Source: an uncultured Acetatifactor sp. (GTDB lineage: Bacteria; Bacillota; Clostridia; Lachnospirales; Lachnospiraceae). From it: DNA of 64,000 nt. This document shows, one piece after another, positions 19,035-29,867 of this stretch (position 1 is its first letter; each line of letters starts with the position of its first letter). A model generated the notes under the pieces. The model saw only the letters and a program-made list of their open reading frames with translations, was not told where the DNA came from and ran no database searches. The stretch covers positions 38,853 through 102,852 of the forward strand of contig CANREV010000006.1 in the NCBI GenBank assembly GCA_947629645.1. The letters are read 5' to 3'. The position numbers and the translations under genes were made by a program.

Positions 19035-19997
19035 TCATCGCTGCCATCTGCCGGAGGCGCCACAGGGAAGAACCAGACCGGACTCAGATACGGGGAGTCC
19101 GATTTCTCCCGCTTCCACATGTCCGCCAAACCGTTTTGCGATGGCGGTATTCATCATGTAGGACAACACAGCGGGCTGGAGGCCGGTGGTGTAGGCATTA
19201 ATCAGAAAAAACAGAGCGTTGTCGGAAAAAATCTGAGCGGTCAGTTCAAGAAGGGGCCAGATACTGTCTTCTATTTTCCAGATTTCTCCTTTCGGGCCTC
19301 TTCCGTAGGAGGGAGGATCCATGATAATGCCATCGTATTGATTTCCGCGCCGGATTTCCCGTTCTACGAATTTGACGCAGTCGTCTGTCAGCCAGCGGAT
19401 GGGCGCTTCTCCTAAGCCGGAACTGACAGCGTTTTCCCTGGCCCATCCTACCATGCCCTTGGAGGCGTCCACATGGGTCACGGCAGCGCCCGCGGCGGCA
19501 GCGGCAAGAGTGGCTCCTCCCGTGTAGGCGAAGAGATTCAATATTTTCAAGGGCTTTTCGGCAGTCTTTGCAGCCCTGCGGATCAAATCAGAGAACCATT
19601 CCCAGTTGACGGCCTGCTCAGGGAACAGTCCGGTGTGCTTAAAACTGAAAGGCTTCAAATGAAATGTCAGGATAGGAGCATCAACGGCTTCCGCACTGTC
19701 TTCTGCGGCCGGGCCATGAAACTGATATTTGACGTTCCACTCATCAGGCAAATCAAAAAATTCCCACTGGCCCCCGCCTTTGGCGCTGCGGTGATAATGT
19801 CCGTTTTTCTGTTTCCAGCCTTTGTGCCTGCGGGGGGTATTCCAAATGACCTGCGGGTCGGGACGCACCAGAAGATAATCGCCCCAGCGCTCCAGTTTTT
19901 CTCCGCCGGAAGCGTCCAGCACCTCGTAATCTTTCCAACCATCTGCTATCCACATAAATCGTATTTCCTTCCTGATATTCCCGGACAATACAACCAT
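19035..19997 (-). CDS. Class I SAM-dependent methyltransferase (RlmI/RlmK-like)
   Basis: ILNLFAYTGGATLAAAAAGAAVTHVDASKGMVGWARENA; IIMDPPSYGRGPKGE; likely start at MWIADGW (about 19955). Confidence 0.8.
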   Translation of the reverse strand: MVVLSGNIRKEIRFMWIADGWKDYEVLDASGGEKLERWGDYLLVRPDPQVIWNTPRRHKGWKQKNGHYHRSAKGGGQWEFFDLPDEWNVKYQFHGPAAEDSAEAVDAPILTFHLKPFSFKHTGLFPEQAVNWEWFSDLIRRAAKTAEKPLKILNLFAYTGGATLAAAAAGAAVTHVDASKGMVGWARENAVSSGLGEAPIRWLTDDCVKFVEREIRRGNQYDGIIMDPPSYGRGPKGEIWKIEDSIWPLLELTAQIFSDNALFFLINAYTTGLQPAVLSYMMNTAIAKRFGGHVEAGEIGLPVSESGLVLPCGASGRWQR

Positions 19998-20076
19998 CTG
20001 TTGTATATGGAAAATATATCATATATAAATATACAACATAAAATCTTCCTTGGCAATGTGAAAACAGAGCCCGCCA

Positions 20077-20112
20077 GCGCGACTTTGCGAATGGCGCTGG
20101 CTGAACTGTTAC
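20077..20112 (+). repeat. 36-bp dispersed intergenic repeat, copy 1
   Basis: GCGCGACTTTGCGAATGGCGCTGGCTGAACTGTTAC; 34/36 identical to 42370-42405; contains stem GCCAGCGC (20073-20080)/GCGCTGGC (20094-20101). Confidence 0.85.
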
Positions 20113-20142
20113 GAAAAAATGGAAAAAAATTTAAAAAAACTC

Positions 20143-20171
20143 TTGCAAAAAGAAATTTTTGCATGTATACT
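20143..20171 (+). promoter_or_regulatory. Promoter of the S10 operon
   Basis: TTGCAA (20143-20148), 17-bp spacer, TATACT (20166-20171). Confidence 0.65.
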
Positions 20172-20177
20172 AGTCAT

Positions 20178-20463
20178 TGCTGTGACATGATAGCTAAGAA
20201 GCGCGAGGTTGCTGTTTATCAGCAATGATAGGCAGGTTTTCCGTGGAGCGAATGTCAAGTTAGGAAACTGACGACAAGTCACTGTACAAAGTTTTGTCTG
20301 CTGAAATAAGCAGAAACAACGTGAAAGTCCGAAGGCTGGAAAGAAATGCGTTGCGTAAAAGCTAAGGACACACACGGAAGAGTGTACAGTCACCGCTTGT
20401 CGTACTAAAATGGAAATGAGGATTTCCATTCGTTAAAAGTGCGAAAAGGAGGCGACTTTTTTT
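20178..20463 (+). other. Candidate S10-operon mRNA leader, about 285 nt
   Basis: Hairpins TTGCTG/CAGCAA (20209-20225), CTGCT/AGCAG (20298-20313), AATGGAAAT-GAGG-ATTTCCATT (20409-20430) between the predicted start site and rpsJ. Confidence 0.45.
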
Positions 20464-20781
20464 ATGGCAAGTCAAGTAATGAGAATTACTCTGAAAGCTT
20501 ATGAGCATCAGCTGGTTGATGCGTCTGCTAAGAAAATCATTGAAACGGTAAAGAAGACCGGATCTGAGGTGAGCGGTCCCGTGCCCCTTCCTACCAAGAA
20601 GGAAGTGGTGACGATCCTGAGGGCCGTGCACAAGTACAAAGATTCCAGAGAGCAGTTTGAGCAGAGGACTCATAAGAGACTGATCGATATCATTGCTCCT
20701 ACCCAGAAGACGGTAGATGCCCTGCAGAGACTGGAAATGCCCGCAGGCGTTTATATCGATATCAAAATGAAGAACAAGTAA
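20464..20781 (+). CDS. rpsJ: 30S ribosomal protein S10
   Basis: [43 protein letters not shown]. Confidence 0.97.
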   Translation: MASQVMRITLKAYEHQLVDASAKKIIETVKKTGSEVSGPVPLPTKKEVVTILRAVHKYKDSREQFEQRTHKRLIDIIAPTQKTVDALQRLEMPAGVYIDIKMKNK

Positions 20782-20881
20782 ACAAAACCTCTACTTAGAC
20801 GTAAGAACACGCAAATCGCAACGTATGAAAAACGCGTGGTCCGCTATGTAGACCGTCCGTAAGGACAGAAAGAGAGGAAAC

Positions 20882-21565
20882 ATGAAGAAAGCAATTTTGG
20901 CGACAAAGGTCGGAATGACTCAGGTTTTCAATGAAGATGGCAGCCTGATCCCCGTAACCGTCCTTCAGGCGGGGCCCTGTGTGGTAACACAGATCAAGAC
21001 TGTGGAAAATGATGGCTACAAGGCAGTTCAGGTAGGCTTTGTGGACAAGAAGGAAAGAATTATCAATAAGGACGCCAGCGGCAAGAAAGAGATCATCCAC
21101 AGACATGGCGCAAATAAGGCGCAGCAGGGTCATTTCAAAAAGGCCGGCGTGAGCGCTAAGAGATATTTGAGAGAGTTCAGGTTTGATAACGCCGAGGAGT
21201 ATGCTTTGGGCGCGGAGATCAAGGCGGACATTTTCGCAGAAGGCGATAAGATCGATGCTTCCGCTATTTCCAAAGGTAAGGGATTCCAGGGCGCGATCAA
21301 GAGACACGGACAGCACAGAGGACCTATGAAGCACGGTTCCAAGTTCCATCGCCATCAGGGTTCCAACGGCGCCTGCTCCTCCCCCAGCAGGGTGTTCAAA
21401 GGTAAGGGAATGCCCGGACATATGGGATGCGTAAAGGTAACTGTTCAAAATCTTGAGGTTGTAAGGGTGGATGCCGAGAAGAATCTGCTGCTGGTAAAGG
21501 GAGCGGTTCCCGGACCCAGGAAGGCTTTGGTAACCATCAGGGAAACCGTTAAGTCGGAAAGCTGA
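20882..21565 (+). CDS. rplC: 50S ribosomal protein L3
   Basis: [29 protein letters not shown]...[27 protein letters not shown]. Confidence 0.97.
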   Translation: MKKAILATKVGMTQVFNEDGSLIPVTVLQAGPCVVTQIKTVENDGYKAVQVGFVDKKERIINKDASGKKEIIHRHGANKAQQGHFKKAGVSAKRYLREFRFDNAEEYALGAEIKADIFAEGDKIDASAISKGKGFQGAIKRHGQHRGPMKHGSKFHRHQGSNGACSSPSRVFKGKGMPGHMGCVKVTVQNLEVVRVDAEKNLLLVKGAVPGPRKALVTIRETVKSES

Positions 21566-21591
21566 TTTAGTGCGAAAGGAGGATCAATCAG

Positions 21592-22212
21592 ATGGCAAAC
21601 GTATCTGTTTATAATATGGAAGGCAAAGAAGTTGGCACGATGGAATTAAACGATGCGGTATTTGGTGTGAAGGTCAATGAGCACCTGGTACACATGGCGG
21701 TCGTACAGCATCTTGCAAATATGCGTCAGGGAACCCAGAAGGCGAAGACCCGCTCCGAGGTATCAGGAGGCGGAAGAAAGCCCTGGAGACAAAAGGGAAC
21801 CGGCCATGCGAGACAGGGTTCAACAAGAGCTCCCCAGTGGAAGGGCGGCGGAGTGGTATTCGCTCCTGTCCCCAGGGATTACTCTTTCAAGATGAATAAG
21901 AAAGAAAAGAGAATCGCGCTGAAGTCCGCTTTGACCAGCAAGGTTCAGGACAGCAGACTGATCGTATTGGATGAGTTGAAGTTCGATGAGATCAAGACCA
22001 AAAATTTTGTCGCAGTGATGAATAACCTGAAAGTAGAAAAAGGTCTGTTCGTTATGGCCAACAGCGATAAAAATGTAGTAATGTCCGCCAGAAATGTGGC
22101 AGAGGCGGATACTATTTCTGTGAATACGATCAATGTATATGACATCATGAAAGCTAAAACAGTAGTTCTGACCAAGGACGCTGTCGCTAAGATCGAGGAG
22201 GTGTACGCATAA
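21592..22212 (+). CDS. rplD: 50S ribosomal protein L4
   Basis: [43 protein letters not shown]. Confidence 0.97.
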   Translation: MANVSVYNMEGKEVGTMELNDAVFGVKVNEHLVHMAVVQHLANMRQGTQKAKTRSEVSGGGRKPWRQKGTGHARQGSTRAPQWKGGGVVFAPVPRDYSFKMNKKEKRIALKSALTSKVQDSRLIVLDELKFDEIKTKNFVAVMNNLKVEKGLFVMANSDKNVVMSARNVAEADTISVNTINVYDIMKAKTVVLTKDAVAKIEEVYA

Positions 22213-22511
22213 TGGCAGATATTAAATACTATGACGTAATCCTCAAACCGGTTATCACCGAGAAAAGTATGGCTGGTATGAGCGAAAAGAAGTATACTTT
22301 TCTGGTTCATACGGACGCTACCAAGGTCCAGGTAAAAGAAGCTGTCGAAAAGATGTTTGAAGGTACAAAAGTGAAAAAGGTCAACACCATGAACTGCCCC
22401 GGAAAGAAAAAGAGACGCGGTATGATCGTTGGTGAGACAGCCAAGACGAAGAAAGCGATCGTGACGCTGACCGAAGACAGCAAAGATATTGAGATTTTTG
22501 CAGGATTATAA
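22212..22511 (+). CDS. rplW: 50S ribosomal protein L23
   Basis: [28 protein letters not shown]; position in operon. Confidence 0.96.
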   Translation: MADIKYYDVILKPVITEKSMAGMSEKKYTFLVHTDATKVQVKEAVEKMFEGTKVKKVNTMNCPGKKKRRGMIVGETAKTKKAIVTLTEDSKDIEIFAGL

Positions 22512-22582
22512 AGAGTAACGCAGCATTGAGTATGCGGCGCCAGGGCGCCGCGCAAAATGGATTAAGATAAGGAGATAAGACA

Positions 22583-23425
22583 ATGGGTATCAAGACATAT
22601 AATCCCTATACACCCTCCAGAAGAAATATGACTGGTTCCGATTTCTCGGAAATCACTAAGCAAACACCGGAGAAGAGCCTCTGCACTTCTCTGAAGAAGC
22701 ATTCCGGTCGTAACAATCAGGGTAAAATCACTGTGAGACACCGCGGCGGCGGTTCCAGAAGAAAGTACAGAATCATTGATTTTAAGAGAAATAAGGATGG
22801 TATTCCCGCAACCGTGATCGGTATTGAGTACGATCCTAACAGATCGGCTAATATCGCCCTGATCTGCTATGCAGACGGCGAGAAGGCATATATCATTGCT
22901 CCCGAGGGCCTGACGGATGGCATGACCGTTATGAACGGCGTGGGAGCAGAAGTAAGAACAGGCAATTGTCTGCCTCTGTCTGAGATACCTGTAGGTACTC
23001 AGGTACACAATGTTGAAATGCACCCCGGCAAGGGCGGCCAGCTGGTTCGTTCCGCCGGCAACAGCGCGCAGCTGATGGCGAAGGAAGGCAAATACGCAAC
23101 TCTGCGTCTTCCCTCCGGCGAAATGAGGATGATCCCTCTTACCTGCCGCGCAACGGTCGGCGTTGTGGGCAATACGGATCATAACCTGATAAAGATCGGT
23201 AAAGCAGGACGTAAGCGTCATATGGGCATCCGTCCTACCGTGCGCGGTTCCGTTATGAACCCGAACGACCATCCTCACGGCGGCGGCGAGGGCAAGACCG
23301 GTATCGGACGTCCCGGTCCCAGCACTCCCTGGGGCAAGCCTGCTTTGGGTTACAAGACCCGCAAGGCAAAGAAGGCTTCCAACAAGCTGATCGTCAGAAG
23401 ACGCGATGGCAAAGCATTCAAGTAA
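22583..23425 (+). CDS. rplB: 50S ribosomal protein L2
   Basis: [37 protein letters not shown]. Confidence 0.98.
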   Translation: MGIKTYNPYTPSRRNMTGSDFSEITKQTPEKSLCTSLKKHSGRNNQGKITVRHRGGGSRRKYRIIDFKRNKDGIPATVIGIEYDPNRSANIALICYADGEKAYIIAPEGLTDGMTVMNGVGAEVRTGNCLPLSEIPVGTQVHNVEMHPGKGGQLVRSAGNSAQLMAKEGKYATLRLPSGEMRMIPLTCRATVGVVGNTDHNLIKIGKAGRKRHMGIRPTVRGSVMNPNDHPHGGGEGKTGIGRPGPSTPWGKPALGYKTRKAKKASNKLIVRRRDGKAFK

Positions 23426-23457
23426 TTTGTTTTTATATCAAAACAGGAGGAAAGACA

Positions 23458-23739
23458 ATGGCTAGATCACTGAAAAAAGGGCCTTTCGCAGACGAAAGCC
23501 TGTTAAAGAAGGTAGACGCTTTAAACGCATCGGGACAGAAGCAGGTCATCAAGACCTGGTCCCGCCGCTCTACGATTTTCCCCTCTTTTGTGGGACATAC
23601 GATTGCGGTACATGACGGAAGAAAGCATGTGCCTGTATATATAACAGAGGATATGGTTGGTCATAAGCTCGGCGAGTTTGTACCTACCAGAACTTACAGA
23701 GGACATGGCAAGGACGAGAAAAAGTCTAAGGTAAAATAA
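23458..23739 (+). CDS. rpsS: 30S ribosomal protein S19
   Basis: [19 protein letters not shown]. Confidence 0.97.
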   Translation: MARSLKKGPFADESLLKKVDALNASGQKQVIKTWSRRSTIFPSFVGHTIAVHDGRKHVPVYITEDMVGHKLGEFVPTRTYRGHGKDEKKSKVK

Positions 23740-23758
23740 TTGAAAGGAGGATATATCT

Positions 23759-24148
23759 ATGGCAAAAGGACATAGATCCCAAATAAAGAGAGAAAGAAAC
23801 GCCCAGAAAGATACCAGACCTTCGGCAAAGTTATCTTATGCCAGAGTCTCCGTACAGAAGGCGTGCTTCGTTTTAGATGCTATCAGAGGCAAGGATGTAG
23901 CGACTGCGCTTGGTATTCTGGAGTATAATCCCAGATACGCTTCCAGCCTCATCAAGAAGCTGCTTGAATCAGCGATCGCAAACGCAGAGAACAACAACGG
24001 TATGAACAGAGAGAACCTGTATGTGGCAGAGTGCTATGCGAACAAAGGGCCTACCATGAAGCGCATACACCCCAGGGCACAGGGCAGAGCTTACAGGATC
24101 GAGAAGAGAATGAGTCATATCACAGTTGTGCTTGATGAGAAGAAGTAA
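23759..24148 (+). CDS. rplV: 50S ribosomal protein L22
   Basis: [35 protein letters not shown]. Confidence 0.97.
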   Translation: MAKGHRSQIKRERNAQKDTRPSAKLSYARVSVQKACFVLDAIRGKDVATALGILEYNPRYASSLIKKLLESAIANAENNNGMNRENLYVAECYANKGPTMKRIHPRAQGRAYRIEKRMSHITVVLDEKK

Positions 24149-24165
24149 GGAAGGGAGCAGACAAA

Positions 24166-24825
24166 ATGGGACAGAAAGTTAATCCTCATGGCCTCAGGGT
24201 CGGTATTATCAAAGATTGGGATTCCAAATGGTATGCTGAAGGCGAGTTTTCCGAGTATCTGGTGGAAGATTACAAGATCAGACAGTACCTGAAGAAGAAA
24301 TTATATAATGCGGGTGTTTCCAAGATTGAGATCGAGAGAGCGTCCGACAGGGTGAGAATCATCATCCACACCGCTAAGCCCGGCGTGATTATCGGCAAGG
24401 GCGGCGCGGAGATTGAAGTTACAAAGAAAGAGCTTACAAAGCTGACCGACAAAAAGATCCTGATCGATATCAAAGAGATCAAGCGACCTGACAGAGATGC
24501 ACAGCTGGTTGCAGAGAATATTGCCCAGCAGTTAGAGAACCGTATCTCTTTCAGACGTGCTATGAAGTCCTGCATGGGCAGAACCATGAAGGCGGGAGCC
24601 CTTGGTATCAAGACTTGCTGTGCAGGCCGTCTGGGCGGAGCGGATATGGCTCGTACAGAGTTCTACAGCGAGGGCACGATTCCCCTTCAGACTCTGAGGG
24701 CAGATATTGATTACGGTTTCGCTGAGGCAAACACCACATACGGTAAAGTCGGTGTCAAGGTTTGGATCTATAAAGGCGAGATACTTCCTACAAAGGAAAA
24801 TCAAACGGAAGGGAGCGATAAATAA
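24166..24825 (+). CDS. rpsC: 30S ribosomal protein S3
   Basis: [27 protein letters not shown] domain [12 protein letters not shown]. Confidence 0.98.
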   Translation: MGQKVNPHGLRVGIIKDWDSKWYAEGEFSEYLVEDYKIRQYLKKKLYNAGVSKIEIERASDRVRIIIHTAKPGVIIGKGGAEIEVTKKELTKLTDKKILIDIKEIKRPDRDAQLVAENIAQQLENRISFRRAMKSCMGRTMKAGALGIKTCCAGRLGGADMARTEFYSEGTIPLQTLRADIDYGFAEANTTYGKVGVKVWIYKGEILPTKENQTEGSDK

Positions 24826-24827
24826 TC

Positions 24828-25256
24828 ATGTTAATGCCGAAAAGAGTAAAACATCGTAAACAGTTCCGCGGCACCATGTCCGGCAAGGCATCCAGAGGAA
24901 ACACGATCACTTACGGTGAATATGGTCTTGTGGCTATTGAACCCTGCTGGATCAAATCGAATCAGATTGAGGCAGCGCGTGTCGCGCTTACCCGTTATAC
25001 AAGACGTACAGGTCAGGTCTGGATCAAGATTTTCCCTGATAAGCCTGTAACGGCTAAACCTGCAGAGACCCGTATGGGTTCCGGTAAAGGTACTCTGGAG
25101 TACTGGGTAGCAGTGGTAAAACCCGGTCGTGTTATGTTTGAGATCGCCGGTGTTCCTGAAAATGATGCAAAGGAGGCTCTGCGTCTGGCTATGCATAAGC
25201 TTCCCTGCAAGTGTAAAATCGTTTCTAAGGCGGAATTGGAAGGCGGTGTAGAATAA
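24828..25256 (+). CDS. rplP: 50S ribosomal protein L16
   Basis: [34 protein letters not shown]. Confidence 0.97.
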   Translation: MLMPKRVKHRKQFRGTMSGKASRGNTITYGEYGLVAIEPCWIKSNQIEAARVALTRYTRRTGQVWIKIFPDKPVTAKPAETRMGSGKGTLEYWVAVVKPGRVMFEIAGVPENDAKEALRLAMHKLPCKCKIVSKAELEGGVE

Positions 25257-25459
25257 TGAAATCCAGTAAATTTGTAGAAGAATTAAGGAACAAGTCTGTA
25301 GAGGAATTGAATCAGGAGCTTGTGACCGCGAAGAAAGAACTTTTCAATTTGAGATTCCAGAACGCAACCAATCAGCTGGATAATACGGCAAGGATCAAGG
25401 ATGTCAGAAAGAACATTGCACGTATTCAGACAGTCATCACAGAGAAAGCAAGAGCCTGA
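25256..25459 (+). CDS. rpmC: 50S ribosomal protein L29
   Basis: [31 protein letters not shown]. Confidence 0.96.
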   Translation: MKSSKFVEELRNKSVEELNQELVTAKKELFNLRFQNATNQLDNTARIKDVRKNIARIQTVITEKARA

Positions 25460-25488
25460 TTAATGTGAGCGGGGAAAGGAGATCAATC

Positions 25489-25743
25489 GTGGAAAGAAAT
25501 TTGAGGAAAACGCGTACTGGCAAGGTTGTCAGCAACAAGATGGATAAGACGATCGTTGTGGCTATAGAAGAGCATGTAAAGCATCCTTTGTATAAGAAGG
25601 TTGTCAAGAGAACTTATAAGCTGAAAGCTCATGATGAGAACAATGAGTGCAACATCGGTGATACCGTAAGGGTTATGGAGACAAGGCCCCTGTCCAAGGA
25701 CAAGAGATGGAGACTTGTGGAGATCGTAGAAAGAGTGAAGTAA
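25489..25743 (+). CDS. rpsQ: 30S ribosomal protein S17
   Basis: [36 protein letters not shown] start at 25489 after AAAGGAG rather than ORF start 25465. Confidence 0.95.
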   Translation: MERNLRKTRTGKVVSNKMDKTIVVAIEEHVKHPLYKKVVKRTYKLKAHDENNECNIGDTVRVMETRPLSKDKRWRLVEIVERVK

Positions 25744-25774
25744 TTGACCGTATTTGCGGTGAAGGAGGAAAATC

Positions 25775-26143
25775 ATGGTTCAGCAGGAAACAAGACTGAA
25801 AGTTGCTGATAATACCGGTGCGAAAGAGTTACTCTGCATCAGGGTTATGGGCGGCTCTACAAGAAGATATGCACAGATCGGCGATGTGATTGTTGCTTCC
25901 GTTAAAGATGCAACGCCCGGCGGAGTTGTAAAAAAAGGCGATGTGGTTAAGGCAGTGGTTGTCCGCACTGTAAAGGGCGCGCGCCGCAGGGACGGTTCCT
26001 ATATCAGGTTTGACGAGAATGCGGCAGTCATCATCAAAGATGATAAGACACCCAGAGGAACCCGTATTTTTGGGCCGGTAGCGAGAGAACTTCGTGAAAA
26101 ACAGTTCATGAGGATTGTTTCTCTGGCTCCCGAAGTATTATAA
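25775..26143 (+). CDS. rplN: 50S ribosomal protein L14
   Basis: [27 protein letters not shown]. Confidence 0.97.
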   Translation: MVQQETRLKVADNTGAKELLCIRVMGGSTRRYAQIGDVIVASVKDATPGGVVKKGDVVKAVVVRTVKGARRRDGSYIRFDENAAVIIKDDKTPRGTRIFGPVARELREKQFMRIVSLAPEVL

Positions 26144-26154
26144 GGAGGCGTCAT

Positions 26155-26466
26155 ATGGCTACGATGAAGATTAAAAAGGGTGACACCGTAAAAGTGATCG
26201 CCGGAAAAGATTGTAATGCAGAAGGAAAAGTACTTTCCGTAGATGCCAAGAAAAGAAAAGTTCTGGTGGAAGGCGTGAACATGGTCACAAAGCATGCAAA
26301 GCCCTCCCAGTCAAACCCTAACGGTGGTATCGTTCAGAAGGAAGCTCCTATTGATATCTCAAATGTAATGCTTGTCTTCAAGGGCAAAGCGACCAGAGTT
26401 GGCTTTAAGATGGACGGGGATAAGAAAGTCCGTTATGCGAAGGCAACCGGTGAAGTGATTGACTGA
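26155..26466 (+). CDS. rplX: 50S ribosomal protein L24
   Basis: [42 protein letters not shown]. Confidence 0.97.
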   Translation: MATMKIKKGDTVKVIAGKDCNAEGKVLSVDAKKRKVLVEGVNMVTKHAKPSQSNPNGGIVQKEAPIDISNVMLVFKGKATRVGFKMDGDKKVRYAKATGEVID

Positions 26467-26489
26467 TCAATAGGAAGGAGGAACGAAAA

Positions 26490-27032
26490 GTGGCAAGATT
26501 AAAAGATTTGTACTACGATGAGATCGTAGAAGCTATGACGAAGAAGTTTGGATATAAGAATGTTATGGAAGTCCCCAAACTTGAGAAAATCGTTATAAAT
26601 ATGGGTATTGGTGAAGCAAAAGAGAATGCGAAAATCCTTGAGAACGCCGTATCTGATATGGAGACTATCACCGGTCAGAAGGCAGTCCTCACCAAAGCTA
26701 AGAAATCCGTAGCAAACTTTAAGATCCGTGAAGGTATGGCTATCGGGTGTAAAACTACTCTGCGCGGCGAGAAGATGTATGAGTTCCTTGACCGTCTTGT
26801 GAATCTGGCATTGCCCCGCGTGCGTGACTTCAGAGGCGTCAATCCCGATTCCTTCGATGGCAGGGGGAATTATGCTCTGGGTATCAAGGAGCAGTTTATT
26901 TTCCCTGAGATCGAGTATGACAAGATTGATAAAACCAGAGGTATGGACGTTATTTTCGTAACCACTGCAAAGACCGATGAAGAAGCGCGCGAGCTGTTGA
27001 CTCTGTTCAATATGCCTTTCGCAAAACAGTAA
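26490..27032 (+). CDS. rplE: 50S ribosomal protein L5
   Basis: [28 protein letters not shown]. Confidence 0.97.
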   Translation: MARLKDLYYDEIVEAMTKKFGYKNVMEVPKLEKIVINMGIGEAKENAKILENAVSDMETITGQKAVLTKAKKSVANFKIREGMAIGCKTTLRGEKMYEFLDRLVNLALPRVRDFRGVNPDSFDGRGNYALGIKEQFIFPEIEYDKIDKTRGMDVIFVTTAKTDEEARELLTLFNMPFAKQ

Positions 27033-27050
27033 AAAAGGAGGTAAATTCTC

Positions 27051-27236
27051 ATGGCTAAGACATCAATGAAAGTGAAACAGCAGCGCAAGCCCAGATTTTC
27101 TACTCAGGGTTACACACGCTGTAAGATTTGTGGTCGTCCCCACGCAGTTTTGAAAAAATACGGAATTTGCAGAGTTTGCTTCCGTGAGCTGGCATACAAG
27201 GGTCAGATTCCCGGCGTAAAGAAAGCAAGTTGGTAG
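27051..27236 (+). CDS. rpsZ: 30S ribosomal protein S14, zinc-binding (type Z)
   Basis: 61 aa with CKICGRPH...[22 protein letters not shown]. Confidence 0.96.
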   Translation: MAKTSMKVKQQRKPRFSTQGYTRCKICGRPHAVLKKYGICRVCFRELAYKGQIPGVKKASW

Positions 27237-27253
27237 AAAGGAGAAAATGAACA

Positions 27254-27655
27254 ATGACAATGAGCGATCCTATTGCAGATATGCTTACAAGAATTCGTAA
27301 CGCAAATACTGCAAAACATGATACAGTTGATGTCCCTGCTTCTAAAATGAAGTTAGCAATCGCAAACATTCTTTTGGACGAGGGTTATATTAAAAAATAT
27401 GATATCATTGAAGACAGAAGCTTCAAGACCATCCACATCACGCTGAAGTACGGCGCTGACAAGAATGAAAAGATCATTTCCGGTATCAAGAGAATCTCCA
27501 AGCCCGGCCTTCGTGTGTATGCCGGCAAGGATGAACTGCCCAGAGTACTCGGCGGGTTAGGCATTGCCATTCTTTCTACCAATCAGGGCGTTATCACCGA
27601 TAAGAAGGCAAGGGAATTAAAAGTCGGAGGCGAAGTTCTGGCTTTTGTTTGGTAA
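27254..27655 (+). CDS. rpsH: 30S ribosomal protein S8
   Basis: [29 protein letters not shown]. Confidence 0.97.
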   Translation: MTMSDPIADMLTRIRNANTAKHDTVDVPASKMKLAIANILLDEGYIKKYDIIEDRSFKTIHITLKYGADKNEKIISGIKRISKPGLRVYAGKDELPRVLGGLGIAILSTNQGVITDKKARELKVGGEVLAFVW

Positions 27656-27703
27656 ATAAATAATCAGGCAACAATTAATATCAACGATATAGGAGGTACG
27701 GGC

Positions 27704-28246
27704 ATGTCGCGTATAGGTAGAATGCCAATCGCAATCCCCGCGGGCGTTACTGTGGAGGTTGCAGAAAATAACAAAGTGACTGTGAAGGGTCCTAAGGGCA
27801 CTCTGGAGAGAGTATTGCCTGCAGAAATGGAAATTAAGGTCGAGGGTTCCCAGGTACTGGTATCCAGACCTAACGATCTGAAGAAAATGAAGTCATTCCA
27901 CGGTTTGACGAGAACACTGATCAACAACATGGTGGTAGGCGTTACCGAGGGCTTCGAGAAGAGGCTTGAGGTAAACGGCGTAGGTTACAGAGCTGCAAAG
28001 AGCGGCAAGAAGCTGACGCTGAACCTGGGATATTCCCATCCCGTAGAGATGATGGATCCGGAGGGGATCGAAACCGTTGTTGACGGACAGAATCTGATTA
28101 TTGTCAAGGGTATTGATAAAGAAAAAGTCGGCCAGTTTGCAGCTGAGATCAGAGACAAGAGAAGACCTGAACCTTACAAGGGCAAGGGTATCAAGTATGT
28201 CGATGAGACGATCAGACGTAAAGTCGGTAAGACCGGTAAGAAATAA
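27704..28246 (+). CDS. rplF: 50S ribosomal protein L6
   Basis: [19 protein letters not shown]...[19 protein letters not shown]. Confidence 0.97.
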   Translation: MSRIGRMPIAIPAGVTVEVAENNKVTVKGPKGTLERVLPAEMEIKVEGSQVLVSRPNDLKKMKSFHGLTRTLINNMVVGVTEGFEKRLEVNGVGYRAAKSGKKLTLNLGYSHPVEMMDPEGIETVVDGQNLIIVKGIDKEKVGQFAAEIRDKRRPEPYKGKGIKYVDETIRRKVGKTGKK

Positions 28247-28260
28247 CAGATAAGGAGAGT

Positions 28261-28635
28261 ATGAAGATGGTTAGTAAAGAATCAAGAAAAAAAGTCCGTG
28301 TGAAAAAGCACATGAGAATTCGTAACCGCTTCAGCGGTACTGCCCAGAGACCTCGTCTTGCAGTATTCAGAAGCAACAATCATATGTATGCTCAAATTAT
28401 CGATGATACTGTTGGGAATACATTGGTATCCGCTTCCACGCTTGAGAAGAGTGTCAAGAGCGAGCTGAAGAAAACCAACAATGTTGAGGCAGCGGCATAT
28501 CTTGGTACCGTGATCGCAAAGCGCGCTTTGGAAAAAGGTATCGAGGAAGTTGTTTTTGACAGGGGCGGTTTTATCTATCATGGCAAAGTGGCAGCGTTAG
28601 CTGAGGCAGCAAGAGAAGCTGGCCTGAAATTCTAG
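28261..28635 (+). CDS. rplR: 50S ribosomal protein L18
   Basis: [31 protein letters not shown]. Confidence 0.97.
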   Translation: MKMVSKESRKKVRVKKHMRIRNRFSGTAQRPRLAVFRSNNHMYAQIIDDTVGNTLVSASTLEKSVKSELKKTNNVEAAAYLGTVIAKRALEKGIEEVVFDRGGFIYHGKVAALAEAAREAGLKF

Positions 28636-28655
28636 GAAAGGAAGAGGAATACACC

Positions 28656-29165
28656 ATGAAACATACAATCATAGATGCAAGCCAGTTTGAATTGACGGAT
28701 AAGGTTGTTACGATCAAGCGCGTAACCAAGACTGTCAAGGGCGGCCGCAATATGCGTTTCACCGCTCTGGTAGTGGTAGGAGATGGCAATGGCCATGTGG
28801 GCGCAGGCCTTGGCAAAGCGGTAGAAATCCCTGAGGCGATCCGCAAGGGCAAAGAAGACGCGATGAAGCATATTGTGGAGATCGCGCTGGATGAGAATAG
28901 TTCCATCACTCATGACTTCATTGGTAAGTATGGTTCTGCAAACGTATTGTTGAAGAAAGCTCCCGAAGGTACCGGTATCATCGCAGGCGGTCCTGCCCGT
29001 GTGGTGTGCGAGCTTGCGGGCATCAAAAACATCCGTACCAAATCTCTTGGCTCCAACAACAAGCAGAACGTTGTTCTGGCAACGATCAGCGGCCTGAGCC
29101 AGTTAAAGTCTCCTGAAGAGGTAGCTAAGAGCCGCGGCAAGTCCGTGGAAGAGGTTCTGGCGTAA
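28656..29165 (+). CDS. rpsE: 30S ribosomal protein S5
   Basis: [44 protein letters not shown]. Confidence 0.97.
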   Translation: MKHTIIDASQFELTDKVVTIKRVTKTVKGGRNMRFTALVVVGDGNGHVGAGLGKAVEIPEAIRKGKEDAMKHIVEIALDENSSITHDFIGKYGSANVLLKKAPEGTGIIAGGPARVVCELAGIKNIRTKSLGSNNKQNVVLATISGLSQLKSPEEVAKSRGKSVEEVLA

Positions 29166-29222
29166 AACATCCGTTGGTTCTTTCGGAATGTTGCCATAAC
29201 GATAGAGAGGAGAGAATGAATA

Positions 29223-29408
29223 ATGGCAGATAAAAAGTTAAAGATCACTTTGGTAAAGTCCACGATCGGCGCTGTACCGAAGAACAAAGCAACTGTCAGG
29301 GCTATGGGACTTCGTAAGATCGGTAAGTCCGTAATACTTCCTGACAATGACGCAACCAGAGGACAGATCCGTCAGGTTGGCTTTATGCTGAAGGTAGAAG
29401 AAATTTAA
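29223..29408 (+). CDS. rpmD: 50S ribosomal protein L30
   Basis: LKITLVKSTIGAVPKNKATVRAMGLRKIGKSV. Confidence 0.96.
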   Translation: MADKKLKITLVKSTIGAVPKNKATVRAMGLRKIGKSVILPDNDATRGQIRQVGFMLKVEEI

Positions 29409-29417
29409 TTTAAGGAG

Positions 29418-29867
29418 GTGTCAGAGATGGAATTATCCAATTTACGACCTGCAGAAGGTTCCAAGCACAGTAATAATTTCAGGAGAGGCCGCGGACACGG
29501 TTCCGGCAACGGCAAGACCGCAGGCAAGGGACATAAGGGACAGAAAGCCCGTTCCGGAGCGCCCAGGATCGGATTTGAAGGCGGCCAGATGCCTTTATAC
29601 AGGCGTTTGCCGAAACGTGGTTTCACGAATATAAATACAAAGAGGATCGTTGCGATCAATCTGAGCGCTCTGGAGCGTTTTGAAGATGGCGCGACTGTGG
29701 ATGTTGATGCGTTGATTGAAGCCGGCGTCATTAAGAACCCCAGAGATGGCGTTAAGATACTCGGAAATGGAGAACTTACCAAAAAGCTCAACGTCAGGGT
29801 AGATGCTTACAGCGCATCTGCAAAGGAAAAGATTGAGGCGCTTGGTGGAACAGCAGAGGTGATGTAA
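29418..29867 (+). CDS. rplO: 50S ribosomal protein L15
   Basis: [43 protein letters not shown]. Confidence 0.97.
   Translation: MSEMELSNLRPAEGSKHSNNFRRGRGHGSGNGKTAGKGHKGQKARSGAPRIGFEGGQMPLYRRLPKRGFTNINTKRIVAINLSALERFEDGATVDVDALIEAGVIKNPRDGVKILGNGELTKKLNVRVDAYSASAKEKIEALGGTAEVM

Noticed and set aside
22534-22551. GCGGCGCC-AG-GGCGCCGC hairpin between rplW and rplB
   Set aside because: Perfect 8-bp stem but no T tract and no second copy seen; may only tune intercistronic mRNA stability.
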